This document shows positions 10,885-22,113 of a stretch of 64,000 bases of DNA, piece by piece. Below the pieces are notes generated by a model. It was not told the DNA's origin and made no database searches. It saw only the letters and a list, made by a program, of their open reading frames with translations. Source of the DNA: Panax quinquefolius (Eukaryota > Streptophyta > Magnoliopsida > Apiales > Araliaceae). How positions within the stretch are numbered: position 1 is the stretch's first letter; each line of letters starts with the position of its first letter. The position numbers and the translations under genes are program-made. Location: assembly GCA_020205615.1 (NCBI GenBank), contig CM035163.1, positions 50,004,920-50,068,919 on the forward strand. The letters run 5' to 3'.

Positions 10885-11434
10885 CGAGTTTCTTGGCAGC
10901 ACCCCAACGCATTGAAACCAAGGCCCGATCAGCCTCTACAGCCCATTCTCTGTAGACAAAGAAGAAGCGAGATTTCTAGCTGTGGCAATTGGAGCGTAAC
11001 CCAGTGAGCATCGTACCACTCTTTGTAGTAAAATAATACCAGCCCCTATTTGGTGCAGGAGTCTCGATCAAGTTATAAGCCCCATAGAACTCTTTGGAAG
11101 AAGCATCTTCATGATGCACCTTCTTCCACAATATGAGAAAACCCAGCAAAACTCTCCAACCATTGGATGCTAACTGCCCTGAAGTCAGGGAAAAGTAGTG
11201 CAAAATTTGACAAATGGGATGGGACATGGGGAACCTAAGCTCGACCTCAAGCATCTCCTCGTAAATGACGATGTCATCAAAGGAGTCATCGCAAGCAAAC
11301 TTATCTTTCTCGGCACGACGACACGACACCGTGGGAGGAATATGATAAATAGAAATAAGCCTCGAGATATCATCATTAGAATTGAGTGAGCTGAGAAGGG
11401 TACTTACTTTAGACCTATCATCATCCGGGATCAA
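10885..11434 (-). pseudogene. Antisense gene of Tat: PF04195-like (putative gypsy-type transposon) domain
   Basis: The minus-strand frame from the ATG at 11434 resembles the plant family called 'putative gypsy type transposon' (PF04195, Transposase_28). It has an N-terminal IYHIPPTV region, then EEMLEVELRFPMSHPICQIL, QLASNGWRVLLGFLILW and GWYYFTTKSG. An in-frame TAG at 10978-10976 interrupts NCHS-KSRFFFV, where the family has Trp, so this is a TGG to TAG change. The frame continues to KKLG, where a GT at 10884 and an AG at 10825 delimit a candidate 60-nt intron. Position between integrase and 3' LTR, antisense to pol, matches known extra ORFs of the lineage. Molecular function is unknown. Confidence 0.72.
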
Positions 11435-11692
11435 TTTTCTTATGTGTTTTATCTTTCAGGGATCTTAAAAAGTGGCCTGAACCATCATTTGGGAGGTCTT
11501 GAGTCACACTGGATGGAGCCAGGCCGCCCCTACTCACCCAAGGCCTGCCCAACTTGTCTCTGCTCACCCAAATGGGACGATTCGGCACCTAGAGTAGCGC
11601 TAAAGCCACTTGCTCGCCCAAAAGTGTGTTTTCCTCCTGCGGGAAAAAAAATGTTGGCCTCTGCTCACCCAAAGGTGTTGGCCCCTGCTCGC
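11435..11692. repeat. Repeated CTCACCCAAG motifs at the Ogre insertion site
   Basis: The motif CT(C/G)CTCACCCAA or a close variant occurs near 11531, 11565, 11609, 11663 and again at the TSD. On the minus strand this is the leader of the antisense gene. The Ogre-like element inserted at the last CTCGC (11688-11692). Confidence 0.5.
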
Positions 11693-12171
11693 TGTCGACG
11701 TGAGGATTTTTACTGTCGTTTTTCTGTTCTTGTCTTTTGCTGTTCTCATGTTAGGTGAGATTTGTTTGAAAAAACAAGTTGTGAAAAGGTCCGACATGTA
11801 TATGTCAACGATTGGACTGTAAGAGTCGCCAGTTGGTATTTTTAAATAGTTGCACCAACTCAACTGAGAAAAGGTTTGCACATTAACCAAGTGATGTAAC
11901 ACTGCTAAACTGGTATGTGAAACCGAGATTCATTAGGGTCCGGGGGCTTGATTATGCGGAGGGAAGGTGTTAGGCACCCCTCGACATCCGTGTTACCACG
12001 GTGACCGCCACTTTTCAATTAAACTGTTATATGAATGTGTGTGTAAAGGTTAATGTGCAGTTATTTGGAAGTAGTGCTATGCCTCTTTTGTACCTATATA
12101 AAAAGGGTTTGAATTTGTATAAAAGTTCAATTTTAACAAGATATAACAATGATGTTTTGTAAAAGAGGTTT

Positions 12172-15100
12172 TCTGATGCCCCCAAATTCGGACCTCCACT
12201 TGGTCGCTCAAATTCGGTTCATCACGTGCTCATGGCATAAAAAATAACTAAAATATATCCTTCACAACGGAAGATCTAATTTAGAATAATATACAATTAT
12301 TTATTATAATTATTCCCCCAAGTCTCGCAACCTACAGTACTTAATAGATTACATAATAATATCGACTAAAGACTTATTACATAATCCTACTTAAGCTTAA
12401 ACATGGTCTGAAAACAGTCTTAATACAACACATAAATTTTAACATAAAGGAATAAGCTAGTCGGTAGCCTTGCCTTTGCCCTTGTCTGTTCCAGAGACAC
12501 CTCCCTGTTCTGCCTTAACTGAAAGGTTTTAAATAAGCAAGGATGAACACAAATTGCCCATCAAGTAATATACATCAAGGGTGAAGAATATAATAACACA
12601 AGTTTTAATTATCGAAGTATCATCTCTAAGATAGTTCAAAGTTTCAGAATAATATCATGAATAATGAATATCAACAATTCTTGGAATGAGAACGATAATT
12701 CAATACAAAGCAACAGATATGAATTCAAAGACTATCAATGTATCCAACTGGATAAACAATTTATACTGAGTAGTCACTAAGGACTATTGAACATATACTA
12801 GAGTTACCAATATCAAACTAATAACCCAAGAGAATCAAGTACTATAGATGATCAGTCTATAATACTCTAAGTTATGCATAACACCACAATAATATCCATT
12901 CATGTGTTGGGGTTTCCAAAAACATACACTCCCCTTACCATAAGGGTTGTTCAACCCAGTTTTCAAGATTTCTGCACCAATCAATTGGTTTGGACAGTTT
13001 TATAAACATGCATATAGTCTAGCCGAAACAATGACATATACCCTTTCACAATATTCAAGAACAATACCAAGTTCAACAGGAATAATAGCTTTCACAAGAG
13101 TTTAAACATACTAGTTCAATTGAACAAGTAAGTAAGATAACTTGCATCCACAGAGATAAGGTTTAGATACTCTGCTTACGGTATTCATTGAATAAAGTAA
13201 TGCAAGGGTTTAGGATACTTGCACAATGTAAAGGATAGTTCAGATACTTGCACGATAAAAGTAGGGTTCAAGTACTTGCCTTAAGCGTAGTTTATCCACA
13301 TTAAGCAATCAACACTTTTGAATCCTATTATAGTGTATTATATATATAGGATGCCCATTAGTTATATAAACTCACATAGGTAAGTTCAACATACACACAA
13401 ACGTTTAACTTGGTTGTAACTTTATATACATTACATATCATATATTTTCATAGCGCAAATCAGGTTGTAAAACATAACAAATGCAAACAACATATCATTG
13501 TTTTTTATCTTGTAAACATTTCTTTGGACTAAATATTTGAAAATCATGATCAACATCCATCCCTATCACATAGCATGCTTCTTAACACATTACATAACAT
13601 GTTGGTCATATATTACAAGTTAGAGTAATCATCAAATCAAAAATAGAAATTATTCAAGATCTGCAGATCTGCAGTATTGCACCCTGTCTGAAAGCTTAGG
13701 GACGGTAATGATTCACGCTTATCCCCAAGCTAGACCAAGGTTGAGCTTTGCACTTTCTGTTTCTGTCCAATTCTTACACACATATGTACTAATACACTAT
13801 CATATATACATGTTAGAGGTGCTCACATAAAAATATGATCATACTTGAGTTTATTTGTTCAAGTTTTAGTTTACAACTTACATGGTGTTAAAGCATAACA
13901 AGATCAAATGGTTACTACACCTTATAACTTGGCTTATATGTCCTCATAGAGATATCAAAATCTGTTAATACACGTGATTATAGTATTTATAATGTTTGTT
14001 CACAACTATTATTGTTTAACACTTCGAATCATGATTTAAACTTATGTTTGGCTTAATTATCATTATGTTCAATACATATAAATCATATCTTGGGATATTA
14101 TAGACATATCATGAAATCTTAACCATTTTAAAATCTAGATACTCATATGATGCAACTAGATTTTGAAAAAGTATGTTCAAGTTTGCTTTTGAAACCATTT
14201 TGAACTTGAACAATACAATTTTAACACGTACAAGGCAACTTTAAGGCTCTAATCATATGTAGTCAAGTCATGTTAACATGCTAACATGGTCAGAATGTAA
14301 ATCGTGTAGTAGTCATGCATGTTAGCTTACTATACTAAGCTCTTTCTTGAAAAACTTTTCCAACACAAAGCCTAATAAGGTGGTCATGAACAAAGGAACT
14401 AAAAATCATACATCATGCTCATTTATGTGTGAAATCAGTCACGTGTGTACACTACTAAGCTCAAAATCTGTAGAACATGAACTTAACAAAGTTTGTTTTC
14501 AAAGCTTAAAGTCCTTGTTAAGGATCTTCTACCAAATCATGTTGGACACTTCATATAACATAAGGAAACTTTATAACACATGTCATACCTATTTCTTATG
14601 TATATTCATGTCATACCTAGCATGATAGAAACCACCAACTATTTCTGAGGTACGACGCAGCTGCGATGCACCCTAGTACAAATAGGGCGCAGCTGCGCCA
14701 GGTCGAGTTCAGAAGCAGTAAGGATACTCTGTTTTGCAGAGTAACTACCAACTTGATTTCCAACGATTCAAGCATGCTCCAAACAATTATTAAAGAGTTC
14801 GTACATGCTAGTAAACTTCTTAAACACATTATAACATGTTAATCCATCATGTTTGGTATAGAATTTCAAGAAATTACAAGAATCAAACAAGACCCATCTC
14901 AAGAACATAATTAGAAATTATACCTCCTTGAGCTTGAATTGAACTTCCTATACACTGAATATGCTTCTACAATTGCTCAGCCACTTGAAATCTTCACTTA
15001 GACTTTTCAGACAACTCTCTTAGCAACACAAAAACAGAAATTATAGCTTATATTTATAGAAAGAGCATGGACTAGATCTTGACATTACACAATCTTGGAG

Positions 15101-16172
15101 TCCAAGGTGTAATGGAAGGATACATAGGTCCATAGACGGTGGTTTAACAACTCCATACCAGCCACTTAGCTAGCAAATGATCAACTATGATTTAGCCACT
15201 TGGAGAATACGTAAAGAGAGTTTAGGACACTGTTCATTGTACTTGGTGACACTCAATTTGGGATAAGAGAGAAAAATCTTAGCATTTGGTCATGTAAAGC
15301 TTGGTTTGGTCCTTTTAATTCCCATAATGTAATATTAAGGTACAATTGTTATCATATTAGGAATTTAGGGATTAAATATATACTCACATTATATAATCCA
15401 TGTACATTAACTACACGCAATAAAATAACGCAGTTACATAATATTGTCCGGATAGTTCCATAATTATCTTTACTACTCACATATCCACATTATAACTTTA
15501 TTTAATATTAATGTTTATTTAAAACATTGAATTCCTTTTTCAGATTCTAGAATACCTAGATAATTAATCATTTATGCATTACAACTTTATATGATACCAT
15601 GGTGCTACTAGGTACCTCATTTAATTGCAATCTACTACTATCGTATAGTTTTATTAATGTCACACCTAATACATAAGTGTCCCATTTCATTGTCACAGAA
15701 GAAAACTAAATTTTTTCCAATCGATCTCTAAGCGCAATTTGTGCGATTTGTATCTTTTGGGACGTTGCAAGAATATTGGCTGCATTCTCGACAACGATGC
15801 AAGACTGGCTTAGCTTCAAGCCAGTGTCAACCTTCATTGCCAAACTTGTTTTACTCGACATGAATTAATGTCCACAAGAGTGATATTACAAGTCTAAGAG
15901 CGTATTGATTACTTATATGAAATCACATGATCATACACAATTAATCTTCCTAATTCCCTTTTTAACTCACTTAGTGAATTTCCTCGTTTCACATTATGCT
16001 ACACAAGGCATTTCACAATTCTCATTGTCAATTCACATTTCTTAATACGCATTGATCTAATACGAATCAATTGAATTAATCGACTCACAAAACAATAACA
16101 CTTATATTCACATAAATATTATTTGCATTAATATATTCATTTAATAATACGTGGAAATTCTCGGGTATTACA
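12172..16172 (-). mobile_element. 4.0-kb solo LTR of a chromovirus-like gypsy element
   Basis: On the minus strand it starts TGTAATACCCGAGAATT at 16172 and ends GGGGGCATCAGA at 12172. Both match the ends of the Tekay LTRs in this window (TGTAATACCCC and GGGGGCGTCACA). The exact duplication GGTTT flanks it (12167-12171, 16173-16177), and the Ogre LTR sequence resumes across it. There is no gag or pol and no second copy of the start, so it is a solo LTR left by recombination between two LTRs. A TATA-like stretch on the minus strand lies near 15040-15060. Its plus-strand opening 400 bp also resembles 29100-29400. Confidence 0.82.
14686..14699. repeat. Perfect 14-bp GC palindrome in the solo LTR
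   Basis: GGCGCAGCTGCGCC is self-complementary. A related GCAGCTGCG lies 30 bp to the left (14657-14665). This is a GC-rich patch in AT-rich DNA; its role is unknown. Confidence 0.75.
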
Positions 16173-16429
16173 GGTTTTTCAAACCCTTATGCTCAATAGT
16201 AATTGAGGCCTTTGATACTTCCATTTTATTAAGTATTCGACTTGATTGTTTTTATTTTCAAGATGCGAAGAATCTTCGAGAAAATAAAATACATATCAGT
16301 GTCGAACTCCTTATGGGCATGAGAGCCATCTAAGAAATTCAATTACTGTGAATAATTTACAAGCTGATTACAGCTGAAAAATGTCCATCACGGGAACCAA
16401 ATCTAGATTCAGAAGACTGAATCTGTGAT

Positions 16430-16987
16430 CACATGATTCCTAGGCTCACATGATGCCACAATTTATATGAAAGTTGCAAGCAGTTATATATATAAAAGCT
16501 ATAAATATATATATATATATACAGACGATCAACCACCACGAAGCAAACTTCATAGGGGACTGGAAATGTAAATATATAAAAGCAGTAAATATATATAGAG
16601 AGACAATCGACCGCTACGAAGCAACTCCATGGGGGATTGGAAAAGTAAATAAAGTAATAAATACAATCAACCACCATGAAGTAAACTCTAGGCGGGATGA
16701 AATATAAATAAAGCAGTAAAAGCCCACGAAGTAAACTCCAAGCCTGATAGAAATGTAAATATATATATATAAACGATAAACGCACATTATATTATATCCA
16801 GGCTCAATCAAACAGAGCTTGATGGTAATAATATATATAAGTATTTATATATATATATAAGCAATAAACGCTCTGGATGTAAATCCAGGCTCATTGAACA
16901 GAGTTCAATAACAATTAATATATAAATATATATATAAAAGCAATAACCAGATGTGAGACAAGGCTCATCGAATAGAGTTCAAAAATA

Positions 16988-17033
<46 letters not shown>

Positions 17034-17040
17034 CAATAAA
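16430..17040. repeat. Degenerate AT-rich tandem array in the Ogre LTR
   Basis: Units of roughly 50-75 bp combine CCACGAAG(C/T)AAACTCCAGG with (TA)n and AGCAATAAA; six or more are visible. The 5' LTR has the same array at about 56930-57370 with fewer or shorter units. A TA tract at 16991-17031 is the longest. Apparent ORFs here (tyrosine/isoleucine repeats) are translations of TATATA and are not genes. Confidence 0.75.
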
Positions 17041-17335
17041 AACCCATAGACCGAAGTCTAGGCATACACACGCAACACGACTCTTAACGTGAAGAACGGT
17101 GTGTGCACAGCAGTGGAGAAAGGCTTTAAGAAAAGTAAGAAAGCTTACAGTGGACTGCCAAAGAAGACTTCAATAGCTTTAAGTGGATGAACACTCAGCT
17201 TTCGTCGGTAAAATATATCAAAGTATAAGCTTACAAGTGTTTAAAATGAGAAAGCACTCAATTTATAGTGTGTACAGAGCAAATTGGATAGGGCTTTCTC
17301 GCCTTTCTTCTTTTACAAATGGCCACCCCAAGCCC

Positions 17336-17373
17336 TCTTTTTATAGAGGGGAGAGCCGCAGGTGTACCTGCGG
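17336..17373 (-). promoter_or_regulatory. TATA box and adjacent hairpin in the Ogre 3' LTR
   Basis: The minus strand has CTATAAAAAG near 17336-17345; the 5' LTR equivalent is TATAAATAG at 57660-57668. Just upstream (minus sense) is an inverted repeat, AGCCGCAGGT-GT-ACCTGCGGCT (17352-17373), with a 10-bp perfect stem. Confidence 0.5.
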
Positions 17374-17739
17374 CTGCCCGGGGTGCCCCAGGCTCCACAG
17401 GTCTCGCCGTCTTGAAGTACGTGCACGTATGCAACGTGATGTTCGCTCAAACTTTTAGAACTTTAATCCAAGCATCCAATTTAGGTGTATAAGACTTATT
17501 TCAGAGTGCTATTATCGAGAGCTACACAAATGACATGGGATTAGAGGTTGTAAGAAGTCAGGAAGATGGGACCATGCCCTTGGTCTTCAAGCGTAAAATT
17601 CTATCTGGTGTGCTGTCCTGTGTAGTAGCCACTCGGGATTGGAGCTATTGGTTCTTGTAGGACACTGCTGTGTAGAATATATGTTTAAATGTTGTTGAAA
17701 TGGTGAAATATGTGATCAAGATGGAAAAATGATGTTTTT

Positions 17740-18140
17740 GCCCCTCACTAGGGTTATCTCCGATTTTAGCTGATTTAACAATTGTTACTCAAGGTTATCT
17801 CTGTGATTGGACTACTACAAGTACTGGATGTCCTCAAGGTTGTCTCTGAGGTGTGCATGACCTCCCGAGGTTATCTCCGGGTTTAGGATTGAGTGCCTCG
17901 TGATTATCTCCGAGGTTGAACCTGGTTGCTGGGGGTTGAAATAAGTATTTTAGGGGTCATCTCTGGAACTACGACTGCATTCCTCAGGGTTATCTCTAAG
18001 GTTAATGCTGAAACTCCTGGTGTTTTTTCTGGGATTGGAATTTAGTATCTCGGGGTTGTCTTCGAGATGGAACTGCCTTTTTCGGTGTAATTTCTGGGAT
18101 TGAGCTGAGCTGTCCTCTAGGGTTATCTTTGAAAGACGAT
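17740..18140. repeat. GGTTATCTC minisatellite in the Ogre LTR U3
   Basis: About nine degenerate units of roughly 40-50 bp share CC(T/C)(C/G)(A/G)GGTTATCTC(T/C)G(A/G)GGTT. The same array is at about 58090-58480 in the other LTR. In element orientation it lies in the first few hundred bases of U3, upstream of the TATA box, where enhancer-like repeats would be expected. Confidence 0.75.
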
Positions 18141-18193
18141 TCTGCCCTCCTGCATATGTTAGTAACATGAATGCAAAATTTTGAGTATCTACA

Positions 18194-18210
18194 GATGTCC
18201 CTCTTTATCA
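18194..18210 (-). other. Polypurine tract of the Ogre-like element
   Basis: Immediately before the 3' LTR the minus strand reads ATAAAGAGGGACATC, the expected position of the plus-strand primer. Purine content is high but interrupted by CAT. Confidence 0.6.
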
Positions 18211-19849
18211 TATTCATGTAATGCAATGGCATGTATAGGATAAAGATTACTAGACACTTGAAAAGTGATAAGATAATCATGATGTAATGTAGAGTAGCAT
18301 GATGCAAATGTATGAAGCATGTGGTTTGTTGGACCATTTTCCAATGGGATGTGATGACTGTTAGCTCCCACGACTTTTGATGGGGCTGGAGTTATCACTG
18401 ATGACCTTGATGAACTGCTTGGATGTGTGATCCAAAGTTCTCAGAACTTCCAGGATGTTGACGTTGGGGTGATCACCAAAGTCTTTAATCCTTGGTACTT
18501 ACTTTCTACTTAGGATGTATCTCTCATGTACAAGAGACTTTGGGGGATAGAGCTTTGTCTGTTGAAGATGTGTATAACATATTCCATCATCGGTCTTCTT
18601 TGATAAGGATGTTTTCCCTAGTTTGTATCGCCAGGTCTTTCTAGTATTCTGTCAGAGTTACTACCAACAGTTAGTGTTGTCAGGGTTGCCTGACTCTCGC
18701 TGAAATGTACATCAACGGATGAGATCCCTGCTGGAGATAACATCAAGGCAGCTTGACCTTCATTGACATGTGCATCAACAGGTGAAGTTCTCGCTGGGGA
18801 GAAGTGTTTTGGAGTCAAGACCCCGAACTAATGTCATCGGACCCTTGTGAGGTATTTCCAAGTGTAGTTTGCAATAGTTGTGATCATCGGTATAGTGAAC
18901 CCTGTGTCTGGGCGAATACCAATGAGTGATATGTAGACCCACAATTTGGTCTTGTGAAAACCAGGATTTCAGGCTCTTCTGCTCAATCACGTAACATTTT
19001 TATTCCTGATTTGGCATTTTCAACTTGTAAGTTCTCTATTGTAACTTGAACTGGACTGAGTCGGAGGGGTGGGCCCCACCCAGGTGAGCCACAGGTATAC
19101 CTATGGCCAACCGTGGGTGTACTTGTAGGCTTGTTGGCCTTTCATAAGTCATTCTAAAGTTGCGCCACATAGAGAATCCAAGAGCTCTTCTTCAAATCTG
19201 CTGAGTTTGGGCGTCTTTCTGCAAAATCTCTCACCTTATAAGTGTTCTACACTGCCCTGGTAACGTTTGCATGTCTTCTTTTCCAGTTTTTATCCGTTGG
19301 AAAATGACTTATCACATGAAATGCATCTAAACACATAGTAGTGAATATGCATGCTTATATGACTTGATAAAAAATATTCAACATAGTAAATGTTAGTATT
19401 TAACCATGCTGAACATAATGATGTAAACAAATTTAACTTTTGAAACAGTCAAATTGGTACCTTTTTCTGCTATTTTTTTTTATCCTATTTGAGGTTAAAT
19501 GAGCAAAAGATAGTAATTAAAAGTAATCCTAGTAATTAGGCTACCCTTATGGATTATGACTTTGATATTTTAGTGCATATAGGATGTTTATGATTGTGGG
19601 CAGGTGTGCTACTAAATGGCCACCTAGCCATGCCTATGTGCATGTGGATAGTCATGCTTACAAAGGAGCCTCTAGTAAAAAATTTCCAAAAGTCTAGGCA
19701 TTGGGTAGTCATGCATTTTTAACTCTACTGTAGGTGTATGCTAAAGTAATGCATGCATGCATGTAGTCATAAAATGCATTGAAAAAACTCCAGGTTAAAA
19801 TTCACCACACCCTTTTTGAGGTAATTTAGAGACTTTTGTCCATATATAT
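18211..19849. other. Noncoding region of the Ogre-like element
   Basis: Between the polypurine tract and the start of the antisense gene I see no gene. It should contain the antisense promoter; the sequence just before the ATG includes CATATATATATGG. A direct duplication of about 65 bp lies at 18680-18800 (CATCAACGGATGAG / CATCAACAGGTGAAG units). Near 19090 CCACAGGTATACCTATGG resembles the hairpin core at 17352. Confidence 0.55.
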
Positions 19850-21807
19850 ATGGATCCAGATCAGCCGAGTAGTTCCCGCAGGACCACTTCTGGTGTGCGG
19901 AGGAGGGCTTCTGATGTGCCTCAACCTCGTTCCGTTAGGATGACCTAAGTAAATTCGACAGAGGCGTTATTAAATCTATCTGGGTTGAGGTCTTGGGATG
20001 TTGAGGACGAGGAGGAGGATGTACTAGTTGTGGACCCCGTTCATGCTGTTCATGTTCCCCACAGGGATTTCCCAGGCATTCAGGTGATGATTCCAAAGCT
20101 TCTGGATGATTTGAGTCGACACCCCTCAGTTTACTTACAAGCAAACGAGGTAAAAGCTGGATTTGATCTTCCTTCTTTCCTGTTGATGAGGAGCAAAGGT
20201 TCTGATGTTGATCTGCTTTATGATGCAAGTTCCCAGCTTTACATAGCCTCGAGGGAACTGGTTTAGCATACATTCTCTGTATCAGGCTCTGCATCCAGAT
20301 TACCAAGAGATTGTGCATGGTTGGGGCTTTGAGGCGTTCTTTTCCATCCTTCCCCGTCGTTGTCCTTGGCGTTACCTCATAGTGTTGTCTGAGCGCTGGT
20401 TTCACCAGAATCAGTCTCTCTATTTGTTGGACTGTGAGGTGATGATGACGTCAATGGATTGGCGGTTTATCACCGGTATGGAGTTTGGAGGGGTGCCAGT
20501 GCCATGTATGGTGAACATTACCCCGACTGTTGTCAGATCCTTGCTAGGAGTCCCGGCTAAGGCGCTTAAGGGTAGGACAGTTCATATAGGTCCTTTGAGC
20601 GTAGATGCTATGAGTGGGTTATTGAGTGAGCCCATACCCGCTGATGTGAGAGTCAGGGATTACATTCTTCGGTGATTGTTCCTCATGATCATTAGGGGAT
20701 GCTTTATAGCAGATAACTCTTCCACGGTGTCATTCGCTTTAGTCAGCGCCACTCGGGAGGTGGACCATATTGGAGAGTATGACTGGGGCTCCTATACCTT
20801 TGCATATTTCCTCAGGGGAATAAGCATGCGTTCGTAGGTCTTGATGGAGGCTTGGCTAGGATTTTACCCATTTCTGCTAGTGAGTATTTCTCTTTTGATT
20901 TCCCATGTACAGGTTAAGAGTGTTGACTGATAGCAGATGTTTTCCTTTGTGTTGGTAGTTTTGGGCCTATGAGATGCTCCCGTGTTTGCGTCATGTGAGT
21001 GTGTTAGGTTTAGATACCTATCCACGAGGATGACGATGTCATCACTGCATACTGACGGAGGTTCCTATAGCTGAGGGTTTCACCCATTGTCACCTATAGT
21101 TGGAGTTGTTGACAGCTGATGCTATCACATGGATTCCCTATTCTGGGGAACACTTGGCGATTGGATTTAAGGATGGATACCCGACTGGTGTCGAGTACGT
21201 GATTTCCACCCGTAGGATTCCTCTCTTCACAGATGGAGGATGAGAGCTCTATTTAGGAGAGCGTGCTATCAGGAGCACCACAAGAGAGATTCGTGTGCTG
21301 ATCTTGCCTCCTGCCAGGTGTTATTGGCCTATGTTACAGTCGCTTGTCAGTGATATCCCATTGATGGGATTTGACGACTTTATATTATCAGAGGGTCCAT
21401 ACACATAGGAAATGTTCCATCACTGTTGTTCCCCTCTTACCATTGGAGCCCAGACTTGCGCCACTCAGTTTATGGGGGATATGGTTCCTGGATCTGTGAT
21501 GATGACAGATTAGATGTCCTCTGTCTGAGATCTGACTCATTTGACATAGATTGACAGTTTGACCCTACAGTTTGATTGGGCACATTTTTTCATCCGGCAC
21601 TTGGGCAGAGATCCTTCAGAGGCAAATACTTTTGATCCTTCCAGCTTAGGCGCTGGCCCCTCAAGTGACACATATGGTTTTTTCGGTGTAGATCCTCCAT
21701 TATATAGGCCTGACATCCTCGTTGATGGAGATCTAGTGACTCAAGAGGAGTTACATCAGGTCGACAGGATTGATGATGAAGACATTGAAACCATTGTCTT
21801 CTTCTGA
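19850..21807 (+). pseudogene. Antisense gene of the Ogre-like element: plant mobile domain protein
   Basis: On the strand opposite gag-pol, an ATG at 19850 opens MDPDQPSSSRRTTSG, with a TAA at 19946-19948, then an acidic stretch (VEDEEEDVLVV) in the same frame. The following region resembles the plant mobile domain (PF10536): ERWFHQNQSLYLLDCEV, DWRFITGMEFGGVPVP, LLGVPAKALKGR, then DWGSYTFAYFLRG and, across a candidate intron (20880-20958), FWAYEMLPCLRH. This order matches the domain's usual core, including the WAxE motif. The tail contains FDPSSLGAGPSSD and ends acidic at 21807. Several stops and frameshifts disable it. Plant mobile domains occur in retroelements, MULEs and host proteins of the MAIN/MAIL family; its role in the element is unknown. 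Confidence 0.72.
20880..20958 (+). other. Candidate intron in the plant-mobile-domain gene
   Basis: Starts GTGAGTATTTCTC after TTTCTGCTA and ends TTGTGTTGGTAG. Its removal joins PFLL to FWAYEMLP in frame, restoring the spacing expected in the domain. The 79-nt length is normal for a plant intron. Confidence 0.6.
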
Positions 21808-22113
21808 TGTGTATTCTCATTATATCTTTTGATGGACCTCTGTTAGACACTAGGTGGCTGTACCCCATTCTTGCTATATCTTTTGATAGGCCTCTGTTAG
21901 TTGTTGGGCATCTGTGCCCCATTTCCCTGTATTTTTAGCTGTACAGAGATAATGTATTAGATGATGATGTACTTAGGAATGTATATATTGTTATTCCCTA
22001 CATCATATTATCATCTATTATTTATCATGCATGTATCATGTTATGCATATATATGTATATCCTGAAATATTTAGCATTGACCCCTAGATGGTCTTATGAT
22101 ACGACCCACATAG

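Larger units (their letters stand above)
11693..18193 (-). repeat. 3' LTR of the Ogre-like element, split by a solo LTR
   Basis: On the minus strand it begins TGTAGATACTC at 18193 and ends CGTCGACA at 11693. It matches 56154-58533 in two blocks, 11693-12171 and 16173-18193, separated by the 4.0-kb solo LTR. Net length is about 2.5 kb. Confidence 0.9.

Noticed and set aside
11600..11902. ORFs across the Tat/Ogre junction
   Set aside because: They cross a proven insertion boundary and repeat at 56124-56363 as plain LTR sequence.
16429..16811. Minus-strand ORFs with repeated Ile-Tyr
   Set aside because: They are translations of TATATA microsatellites in the Ogre LTR; the same holds for 56906-57241.
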